Part shown: positions 27,399-37,900 of the stretch, piece after piece
How positions within the stretch are numbered: position 1 is the first letter of the stretch
How the letters are laid out: each line of letters begins with the position of its first letter
Source: Mesorhabditis belari
Lineage: Eukaryota; Nematoda; Chromadorea; Rhabditida; Rhabditidae
Direction of reading: 5' to 3'
Length of the DNA stretch: 64,000 nucleotides
Assembly: GCA_958450365.1 (NCBI GenBank)
Contig: CAUEEP010000928.1
Coordinates: forward strand, 58,501-122,500
Position numbers and translations under genes: made by a program
The notes under the pieces: generated by a model
What the model saw: only the letters and a program-made list of their open reading frames with translations
What the model was told of the DNA's origin: nothing
Databases searched by the model: none

Positions 27399-30300
27399 AT
27401 GCTTTGGAGGGAAATCTTCCCGCTAATCGCCGCCTTTTTTGCGGTCACTTTTGCACAAGAAGATCATTCCGAAGTAAATAAACTATTAGATACAAGCCCT
27501 ATGCCCTAAATTGTTTTATTATTTTAACGATTTTTCTATTTTTTTTTTCCAGGAATGTCGTGCCGCAATGCAATCATGTGAAGATGATCTCGATTGCAAT
27601 AATCTTCTCGGCCCACTCGCTGCTGCATGGTTTGTCAAAAAGTTTAAGAAAATCTATTATTTTGAAATTTATTTTTTCTACCATTCATCAACATTTTTGG
27701 CTTTTTCCATTTTTCAACAAAAATTAATATATCATATTATTTTTCTGTGCTAAATAGGGGTAAACGTGGATGTTTTTCTGTTTTTGGGCGTTTGTTTGGA
27801 TGGCCATTGGGATGCATTCACAAAATAAAAAAGTGAAAAAGGGAGATCGAGATCCACGTGTGTTAACAGATTCCCTTTTTGTCATTCTTCTCTTTTCTGA
27901 AATAAGCAGGGTTTGGACCAGGACTAGAGCCACATCAGGCTAAGCCATTATATAAGTTTGTTCTTGTTTAAGCCTGGAATACCCAGATCTTTTCATTCTT
28001 CAGGAAGTTCCTTTCCCTTTCCAAAAATAGTACCATTTTCTTGCAACTTCTCCACACAAAGCGTCACTTCGTGGGTGAAATTTGAGCCTTTTTTCTAGAA
28101 AACACACTTTTTTTTCTTCTAATTCAATCATTTCTTTCAAAAATTGGCATAGGACACGAAAATTCTGATTAATCTCATTAAATATGAGTATCATCATCTT
28201 CTTCAAATTTATCTAAACATTTGTTCTTTCATGGAATTACAGTGCGTTTTCTAAAAAGTGGGCAATTTGGGAAAAGCTAGCGTAATCTTTTTTCAGATTT
28301 TTTTCCGTTCTACTTATTCCTGATTCTGATGAGGCATCAAACTGTGAATTGAAAAGGATCAAAATTAGGTACGGACAAAATCAGAAAAAGATTACGGTAG
28401 CTTTCCTCAGTTGTACACTTTTTAGAAAACGCATTCTACATGGCATAGTCTTGCCAGTTTCCTTTCTTTCAAAACTTGTCATGGTTTTCTTTCCTTTCTC
28501 CCTTTCCCTCGCAAATCGCTATGCCAAGTGGCTGCGTTTTTGTGGGGTAAATTAGGGGTCCTTCTTCTTTTCTTTTCTTTTTTTTCTCTTTTCACTTATA
28601 CTTTCTCTACTTGAGGAAAAGTCACCTCTTCAGATGAATCTGTCATCGGGGAAAAAACGGGAGACATAATTGAGATGAATTACCCTTGGGTTGTAAGTCT
28701 AAGAAAAAAGAAAAGAGTTAGTCTTCGAAGCGGTTAATGTTAACTTGAATAGGTTAAGTTTTGAATTGATCAATTCTAAAACTTGGCCCATTCTTCTACA
28801 AAATTGGGTACAATAACTGAGACCTGTGCAAGTATAATCCAGATAAATCATAAGTTGAATGCAATTTTTTTTACTAAATGCTAATTGTATGGGCTCGTAC
28901 GCTTTGTCATATGGGGATAGAAACGGTTTTGCGTAAGAGTTGCTCTCGCCAAAATGATCCACAAATGTGTAAGTTTCGCAAAAAGACGCGAAAATGAATG
29001 TGCTTATGTTTTTGGAATGTGATTGATGCGGAATGAAAACATGAAAGCTGATCGGGGCAAAAACATTGAGCAGATGGGAAAAGAAAAGAGGAAAAAGAAG
29101 GAGATGCAGGGGAACCCGTTCTTGTCTTTTTTGAGTGCCTAGGTGAGAATGGGAGATCGTCATCGTTTGGTGAAGGTTTTGAGTTTTGCAAAATTCAATT
29201 TAAATGAAAACCAACATATCCCTTTCATTTTTATCATAAACTCTCCAATAAAAGTCCCTTCAGACAAAAGTTTTTCATTTGCTCGGCTTCAGGCACATGG
29301 CCTCTAGGGAGATAGGACAGAACCCGGACTTGGTTTCACTCTTTTTTCTTCAATTTGCTTGAATTACCCAAGTTTTTAGAGAGTTTTGTGATGACCGTAT
29401 TGGCTTAGAATTTAAAGTTGCTCAAAAACTAATAATGGATTCAGATTCTCTATCCCAGAATGCCTCCGGTTACAAATTTTCAGGTCTACAGCTAACATAG
29501 ATAGCTGTCATCCGAAACGGCAGCCAAGACAAAAATGGCTTTGTCGTGTTAAATAATAGCTATAGGCTAAGCAAAGATGAATGACTCTTCAAGAGTTAAG
29601 CATACTGTAGCTGGGGCACGGAAAAGAATTCTGGAGGAGATTGGAGAAAATAGGAGTTCTCTATTAGAATAAATACTGTATTGGTTGACTTTTCTTTGCC
29701 TCTCTCAACCACTCCGATCCCCTTCTCATCATCATTTCCCCTTCAGGGTCTTTTCCTTTCTTTTTCAGCTTGAAGTTTGTCTTCAACTCGAGGCGATAAT
29801 CGAGTGTGTAAGCCCACGAAACACAAACTGATTTTGGGAAAGAGAACTGAAAAAAATTCTCGATTTTCGATTAAACTTTGATTTAGCTCAGAAGAGTTGG
29901 TTTTAAATTAATTGAAAACGTTTAAAAAGAACATTTGAAGAGGTAAAAGCAAAGAAAAAGAACGAAAAAGAAAGAAAGGAAGAACGGCTTTGTATGCAAA
30001 TCGACTGGATTTGGGGCACACATTGCCTCTAGGGGGAAAGATCAAGGAGGAAAAGGAAAAGGGATTTCCGTTTGAGGGATTTACTCCTAATTCACCCTCG
30101 TCCTACCCCTAGATCATTTCGAAAAAAGAAAGGGAAAATTTTTTGATGAAATTGTGAGCTTAGAATAGCATACATAGGGACTTGCTCTTTATTGAAATTA
30201 TCAAAGATCTCCCTAGCCATCTTGGCATCAATCACATCTAGAATACTACAGTTCGATGTAAATTGTTGTTTCAAGCACAACATCATTTTTCCATCAATTG

Positions 30301-32069
30301 CCAATAATCCCCCTCATTGAAATGGTGAATTCCCCTTGTTCTTTTTCCTTTTTCTGCATATCTTTTTACGAATCGGCATTCTTTTGAACATTCCTCTTTT
30401 TTCTTTTCCTTTCCTGAAGCGGTCTCTTCACTTTTCTTATGCAAAAATCCCTCCACTCAACACCACTTTTTACAGCATCTTTCATTGTTGCCTTCCTCCG
30501 ACCCAAAAAGGCAATCAGCTGAAACATCTCTTGGCAATCATTTAGAAAGAAAATCTAGGAATGCAAAATCGAAATGATATTAGATTTTCACTAAAAAAAT
30601 GATCTTCAGTTCAACCCTCACTTGCCAGCCACAGTGTCGATCGGCGGTGATGAATCTCTATCAAAATAAACTCGGACGAGTCCTTTTGAAGTCGGTTTTG
30701 AAAACATTTGTCTATATATCTTTTATTTTTGATTTTACAAATCTTTTCAGAACTGATGGTTCGTGTGTTCACGGAAGAGACGAGCTTCGACAGTGCAATT
30801 TCATGCCAAACGGAGATGTTGTGCATTGTGGAATCGCGAAGCTGGCGTGCGAAGGGGATTTACAGGTTTGACTTTGAACTAGTTCAATGAGCAATTCTTA
30901 AAACTGCGTCTGAGTAAGCATTTGTGACCAACAATTGGGGAAAAGATATGGGAAATGGATGAATCCGTTGGGAATAGGAAAGAATGGGCGAGTTGAGAAG
31001 AAGAGCCATTCATTCTTCTTTTACGACAGCAAAAGAACATGAAAGTTGGTTGTACTACGCAAGAAGTTGTCATTCACAAATATCCACAAATTGAGGGGAA
31101 ACAAAGGGGAGATTTATTTATAAAAAGGACATTTCAGTGTCAATCAAAACTCCAAGTGTACATGTCAGAATGTGAAGCTGAGACGGCAAAAGGCGAATGC
31201 TCGACGAAATGCCACGGATTTTTGAAACAAGTAAGAAATTTTGTAATCGAATATATAAATTATATAATGGGTATAATACAAATATTTAAGTTAACGACCG
31301 TTCCCTATGGGAAACTCTTCGAGAAATGCACGTGCACGGAAAGAGAAGATCAATTATGCCGGAAGATGAGAGACGAAATTCTTCAACCATGCGTCAATGT
31401 GAGTAGGGAAAATTTGAAAAAGATTAAAGAAATAGCTGAAAGAAAAATATTTGCACCGATAATTTTTTGCTGGATTAAAGTATGTATTCAACTAAAGTTT
31501 ATAGTACGTGCTAACGAAAGTATCTCTCTGATTTTAAATAGGCTAAATATTCAAGTATCAAATTGAAAGTCAGATCTCTGGTAGAAGATCAAATTTTGGC
31601 GAGATTTTTCGGGCAAGCAGCACCCGATTAACAGAACAGGTTCTAGGATCAACCCTGTTGTCATGAATCATGGCTTGGCCTGGCCTAGGGCCAAAGTCTA
31701 AGACCAGGTCATGGCTTATGCCCCTGAGGATTAGTCTCTACCCTACGGATCAATGAATCCGGTACTAACAAGAAGCCAAGCAAGTACCTAGTCCGGAATC
31801 AGATTCAAAGTAATATGTGGATGAATCTGGCATCCCAGGTTTACATGAATATACAAGCTCTAGCATAATATTGAAAATATCTCAATATTCAGCCGAAACC
31901 CACCGCCGATCCCACATCTCCATCTGGCCATTCCACTCCTCGTCCTCCAACTCGATCTCGTCCATCTTCTTCCGATATCGATCCCTCATCATCAAATATC
32001 GTTTTCCCGTCACTTATCCTTTGTGCTCTTTTGGCTACTCGTGTCTTGTATTTATTACAAGAGTTCTAA
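27399..32069 (+). CDS. GAS1/GDNF-receptor-alpha-like GPI-anchored protein
   Basis: Cysteine-rich surface protein of the GAS1/GFR-alpha type; relatives bind ligands such as GDNF or Hedgehog, and the worm GAS1 homologue is PHG-1. The first ATG follows TTTTTCAG by two bases, so trans-splicing is likely. Exons: 27399-27473 (signal peptide MLWREIFPLIAAFFAVTFAQ), 27553-27629, 30610-30690, 30751-30865, 31138-31230 and 31291-31398, then 31893-32069, all in phase. Motifs: ECRAAMQSCEDDLDCNNLL, CQPQCRSAVMNLYQNKLG, CEAETAKGECSTKCHGFLKQ, CTCTEREDQLCRKMRDEILQ, i.e. two GAS1-type cysteine modules. The last exon encodes a Pro/Ser/Thr stalk and a hydrophobic end (IVFPSLILCALLATRVLYLL), a typical GPI-anchor signal. 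An alternative last exon, 31542-31631, would give a soluble tail ending in FFGQAAPD. Intron 2 is 2,980 bases, the exon at 31291 follows a TTTAAG acceptor, and the final intron carries a CCTGG-word cluster. Total about 240 residues for the GPI form. Confidence 0.85.
27630..30609 (+). other. large intron of the GAS1-like gene
   Basis: Nearly 3 kb between exons 2 and 3, far longer than the other introns in this gene. A small CCTGG-word cluster lies at 27905-27990. I found no nested gene on either strand; the longer open frames on the minus strand (28700-29190) have no splice-site or family support. Confidence 0.55.
31640..31800. repeat. CCTGG/CCAGG-word repeat cluster
   Basis: Words such as TGGCCTGGCCTAGGGCC, AGACCAGGTCATGG and AAGCCAAGC in the last intron of the GAS1-like gene. 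It opens with GATCAACCCTG. Same family as the cluster at 52438-52695. Confidence 0.55.
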
Positions 32070-32634
32070 TTTTATTTTTCTAATATCTTTCATATGCCTA
32101 TTCCTTAAAGGAATAGCGATCGTAGTTCAATCCTAAATCACTCCAAAAATCACAATTTTTCTACGGTGCTTATTTTTATTTTTTCATTTTAAAGTTTGAA
32201 CTCTTTTTAATTTTAGTGTCAACCCCGGTTTAAATATATTTATTTTGTTTTTGCTTTACTCTCCATTTTATATCACAAATCTAGTCTGTACATAGAGAAA
32301 GTTTACAATTTTATATTAAAAACCGAAAATACTTAGTGAATTCTAGTTAAAATCTACAGATGTTTTCTGTGATTTCTCCTCATCGATTCGTTGATTTTTT
32401 TCTTTCAAAAAGCTTTGAAGTCAAAGCGTTTTTTTGGTGTGTTCCCTTTCTCGTGACGAGTGTGTTGCTCATTTGCTTTTTAAAATAAATATTTATTTAT
32501 CCGCCCGTTGAGATCGGATGTTTCTGGACAAAAAAAAACAGCGAGGTTAAAATGTTTATTCAAAATTAAATATGCACGATTTCCTCATGTTGCTCCAAAG
32601 CTCGGCCGGCCCATTGTGGATTGGAGAGCATGAG

Positions 32635-33786
32635 CTAAAGAAGTGAGAAATACAACATATAAAGTGGTATCTGCAAATATATCTGTTCACTAAAGGACTC
32701 AAAATAAAGATTAACGTAATGCTGACCATAAACGTTAACAATGTGAGCAGCCACATGAAGGGAGCGATGAATGGATCAATGCCGAGAGATATGCAACGCT
32801 TCGAACACACGAAGATCTCCATCTGTTTGGGTCGATACTAAAAAATAGTATTAAAACTTTAACGTAAGAAACAAACCTCTTTCTCCAATCTCTTGTTGTA
32901 TCCAGAACAACCCAATCTGTTCTTTGCGTCACGAATTAGTCGAGTCCATGCGAAAGGTAAAACAACATCAATGGAAGCGTCGTCGTCGATCGAATGGGCG
33001 ATCGATGAAGGGAAAGTTGACGAGAGATTTTCTGGCCCGAGTACACACGTTGATCTCCAACCGCCACCTAAACAAAAATATATACTTTATCGGAATATAG
33101 GAGTTATTAAATGACTAGAAGTAGTATGAATCACGCATTGATTTAAGAATTGAGTATCGAATAAATGTAGCACTTGTTTTATAGAATGCTGCGTTAAACT
33201 ACGAATAGTTTTAACAGAGAATCAGCTCTTTAAAATCAGTTTTAATAAAGGTTAGACATTAATTCTTAACACAAACACGCACCACTCCAGACACAATACG
33301 CTCGATCATCGCCGGTCCAATTCTTGAAGATAAATCTAAAGTTTCTCTTTCACTCAAACGAATCAAAGTGTAAATTTCTCACCCTAATGCGAGATCATTT
33401 TCACAAAGCTCCTCTCGCAATTGAAGCAATTGTAGAACATCCCTACTAAAAATCAAATTAACGATCTTTACTGAAATCACGCACTCTTTCAACCGAATCA
33501 TTTCCAAACGTTTCAGCGCTTCGATTTGTGGAACCGATTGACGCATTTGCTCGAAGTAAACCCTAAAAGATGTTGAAAAATGTTTAAAAAAATGCAAAAA
33601 TCAAAGAAACCTTTGTCTTTCCCCGCAAGATAGTGATTTCGTGCAAATGATCCCATCATCAAGAACATTACGATTTCTCTGATATCGATAGGAACTTATT
33701 ATATCCTGAAAGTTAAAAAAATTAATATTTTGCGAGCGAAAACCCACGATCTGAACGAGTAGCAAAAGAACTGTTAAGCGCATCAT
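32635..33786 (-). CDS. unrecognised small secreted-ectodomain, single-pass membrane protein (234 aa)
   Basis: Seven minus-strand exons in phase: 33786-33748, 33705-33611, 33562-33383, 33335-33283, 33067-32877, 32837-32727 and 32670-32635. The N-terminus is a signal peptide (MMRLTVLLLLVQI). The middle holds GIICTKSLSCGERQR, EALKRLEMIRLKE, FKNWTGDDRAYCVWSG, a GGWRSTCVLGPENL motif and LGCSGYNKRLEKE; the C-terminal 30 residues are hydrophobic (PFMWLLTLLTFM then IPLYMLYFSLL), giving a type I membrane topology with almost no cytoplasmic tail. The pattern of cysteines around YCVWS, STCVLG and VCSKRC suggests a small disulfide-bonded domain. If the last intron (59 nt) is retained the frame runs on to 32556 with a longer tail. 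It is tail to tail with the GAS1-like gene. I do not recognise the family. Confidence 0.75.
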
Positions 33787-34900
33787 AGAGAAGAAAAATA
33801 AGGAAAAAAAAATAAAGAATGATTTATTTTTGCGTATTTTTCGTTTTATACGCCAACGTTAAATGTAAATTTAAGATCGTATTCAAATTTCCGTCCTTTG
33901 CACGTAAATTTTCTGATTTCCGATGTAACTTTTGAATGGTTTGACAAACAAATTTTGCTTCGAGAATTAAAAATTTTTTTTCTATTCTGTAGAATTTGAG
34001 GAAATTGAGTTATGCCTTTTTCCTCAAAGCTGGGGGCACCATTTCCACGATAAAAATGGCATAAAATGTGAAGCGACCCTGATTTTTCTCCAAAATTTAA
34101 AATTCCAAACTCCAAAATTCCAAATGATTAGACTTACTATGATATAGTCTTGCAAGCACAATTTTATCGTTTATTTGCTTTTGTCAGGTATTAAAGAATG
34201 AAATCGGCTTTTCCGCTCGTAATCAGTTTCGGGCGAGTTTTTGGTTTGGAGGGATGTAGGGATAAAAGTTAGACCAATCTCAAGTTTAACTTTTTAGGAA
34301 ATCAGAAACGTGGCAAGTCATACCCATCAACCCAATAGAATGCAATGTTCAAGATCAAATGAACAAATTTCATCCCAAGATCTGCAATTAGCATTTCACT
34401 TTCACCCATCCCCAACTCCTCAGTGGCCATTCCCCCAACTCCCCCAATTCTCCCTTCATCCTTTGCCTTTCAATTGATAAGACTCGGCTTAGACACACCG
34501 ATTCCTTTTCTTTCTTTTCTTTTTCTCAAATGAAAGCACAAAATCACCGTCCGACATACACAAAAGTTTTATTAAACCAATATGTTTTTTTGTTCGCCAT
34601 CGATTCTCAATGAGGCTCAGCATGCAATTTTTTGTTTTGAAACTGCTTATTTTCCGTTTCCTATTTTTTAAAACCTGCAAATGCAATATTTAATCCACTT
34701 TTTATAATAATTCCGAAAATCCGTTAGATTATTCAGTACAGTATTGTTAATTTGATTTAATTTTAAGTTTAATGGAAAAAACTGATCGTGGACAAAAAAG
34801 AATATTCTCAAATCTTTATTAATATTCAAATTTCTCACGCTTTTTTTATTGAATATCTTTTTGTGAATCAATTTCCCATTTCAGAACCATCCTCAACTTG

Positions 34901-37900
34901 ATGTCCATTCGAATATTTCTTTTGCTTTTCCTCCATTTTTCCCTTTTTTCCCCGATCTCCTCGAATCCAAGTCTCTTCTCCGACGAGGTAACCATTTTAA
35001 TTTAATTTTATCTTTTGCTTACCTAATTCAATTTGATTTCCAATTACTCAAAAAACCATTTTTTGTCACCTGACCCAAAAAACACCCCAAAGACTCGTAA
35101 AAATTGTTATCAATTTTCATGTTTTCCCAAGAAACACAATGTTCAATGAAATTTGAGCCTTGTTTTTCTGCATCGGCAAATTTTGAATTCTAAAATATTT
35201 TGGCTATTACTAAAACTCGTGGTATGCAAATTTAACGCTTTTGAATCAGGAAAGATTATTTTTAAATAGTGCACCAGGTGGCTTGCGCTCTTGCACCAAA
35301 GGGGTTTATAAAAATTTCACATAAAATTCAGCGACAAGTTTTTCAAGTGCAAATTCCAATTCTCGAATTGATTGACACCTTTTTGAAGAAGTAAAATTTT
35401 GAGAAAGCGCTTATCAAAAGAAAAAGCTCGCTGCGGAGGCTAACTGTCACATTATGGGCGCCTTTTTTTCAGAAGGTCAGAATTCTTTTCCATAAAGCTG
35501 TCAAGCATGGGGAAAATTTTGTCAAAAAATGGGAAAGAGTCATTTTGAAATCGCACTTTGACCCTGAGAAGTTCAAATAAAAACACAAAACATATCTAAA
35601 TATTAATCCGTTTGATATGTTAGTCGAAAGGTTTGTTAGATCAGATCAGGCCAGAACTCGCCAGACCTGGCTTACCTGACTTGGTCAGGAAAAATGCTTT
35701 TAGAACAACCCTGGATTTGACTCGTTTCCAACAGTGAAACTAAAATGGAAGTGATTTTGCAGTTAGAATATGACGCGGATGAATCGACGCATCTCGGCTC
35801 TCTGTTCACCCATTTTCTTCCCGATTCTCAATCGCAACTCATTCTCGATTTGGATTTGTTCAAGGTGGCTTTAAAAATGAAATTCGAACGTGGAAATTTC
35901 AAGCTTACAGTTATTCCCTTAAAGGGGGTATTAATCGCGGCCGGGTGACCATAAAAATTTTTTTACGCCAACCACCTGTTTTTTTTATTTTAATATCGCT
36001 GATTTAATTATAAAGAATAAAAATCACCCGGCTAGGTGATTTGATGGGTTTACAAATTTTTGGAGACGCTGCAAGGCTCGCGTAGTTCATCTACAAGGTA
36101 AGTGCGAAAGTAAAGCAAAGTCAGGCATTATGTTTTTTTGTTTTCTTTAGCCTTCGACTACATTTTGGTTTTTAACATCTCTAGATGCCTTTTCAAGATG
36201 GAGTATTTTAGAAAGCAAAAGATCATAGCTAACTAGGTTATGGTTTCTAAATACTCTTGTTTTTCGAAAGCCAAGAAAACAGTTAGGAAACAAAGAAAAC
36301 CACAACGAATGGAAAAAGATCTAATTGCGTCAACAAAGCGCTGAAGATGGGGGGACCAGTCATTCTGTTGAGGATGCGCTGGAAATTGACTAAGATAGGA
36401 GCCAACTGAGAAACTGCTGTACTTGAGCGAAGAGAAAGTGAGCAAGAGGAAGAATATAGATTAACAACTTATTTGTATTGTTTTTTGTGCTTTTTATTTT
36501 GTTTTTAAATTTATCTGCAATTAAAACTCGATCGATCTAGACTGTGCTGAGGTGTCTGAGTGACGATCTTGTTTTTTTCCAAGCCTTGCAACGTCTCCAA
36601 AAAGTTGTAAACCCATCAAATCACTCTAGCCGAGTGATTTTTATTCTTTTTATAATTAAATCAGCGATATTAAAATAAAAAAACAGGTGGTTGGCGTAAA
36701 AAATTTTTTATGGTCACCCGGCCGCGATTAATACCCCCCTTTAAAGGAGAGGTGAAACTGAAGACCCAATCTTTCTGGATTTAAAAACTGTGAATAATCT
36801 ACAGTATACCCAAAGCTTGCTTTTGAGCGGTTTGCGCTATATCTGCCTTTTGATTATTTAACAAAGATAAATGATAAAAAAAAGACAAAGAGAAGAAATT
36901 CTTCCTGATGAAAGCACTTTTTCAAAGCTTTATTTTAAGTAAATTATCTCCAATTTAGCAAACAAGTCGCCTCTGTTTGCAAATAGGTCTATAAGTGTAG
37001 AAATTTGGGCCAGATCGTTTTCACATTTACTAGAGATCACACTAAATTATGAATATGTTAGAATATATTGCTGCCTTTAACAATTTTCAATGGAGATTGG
37101 GTCTTAATTTTCGTATTCTCTTTAAATTTTCCCCTTTCAGCATTTCTTTGACTATTCGGGCGCTTATCAAGAGGCGATTTTCGAGGGAGATGTCGATTTT
37201 GTGAAATACGCAATACAAGTATTTGATCGATTGAAGGATTATGATGTGTCGGCTGGTTTGATTTACAATATATTGGTTCTTTGATACGGTTGCGTTTTCT
37301 AAAAAGTGGAAAAAATTACCGTTATCTTTCTTGCATTTAATCTCAAACTAGAATCAAAATTAAAGTAGAATAGACAAAATTTTGAAGGAAAGATTATGGT
37401 AGTTTTTCCCAAATTAGCCACCTTTTAGAAAGCGCTTAGTCAAGGAGTAGCTGGTGTTTTAACTTTAACCCAAAGCTTTAAATCTATAACTGATTACTAT
37501 AGCTGACTACTGTAGCGCAGCCATCATTTAGGCTGCCTCGCTGATATGTTTCATTTGGGATGGACGGCTGTCGAGTACGCGACGCACGTTAAAGAGCATC
37601 GGTGAGGAGAATTTGAAGAATTTATTTTAAGAACAAATTTTAAGTTGAAAAGCGTTCAATCTGGAGTGTAAAACATCCAAAAATCTGACTGAAATCTGAA
37701 TGATTTTCAGAAATTGCACCGATTGCAAGTGCACGCCGCTCTTTTTACAGAAGAAAAACGATAGGAGCTGGATTTTTAATGGTAAGTTTGATCTATAATA
37801 CTAATTTGTCTATTTCTTTTTTATTTGAGTACTCGATTCGATGGGTAAAGTGCCAGCCGGGATCTTGGGAGGCAACAATTTGTGGGTTGGCTCGTTCCCG

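Noticed and set aside
28699..29191. Minus-strand frames of up to 154 codons in the long intron
   Set aside because: No splice sites, no recognised motif, composition of non-coding DNA.
31039..31566. 175-codon plus-strand frame taken as one exon
   Set aside because: It runs through two introns of the GAS1-like gene; the spliced exons inside it match the family and the intron parts do not.
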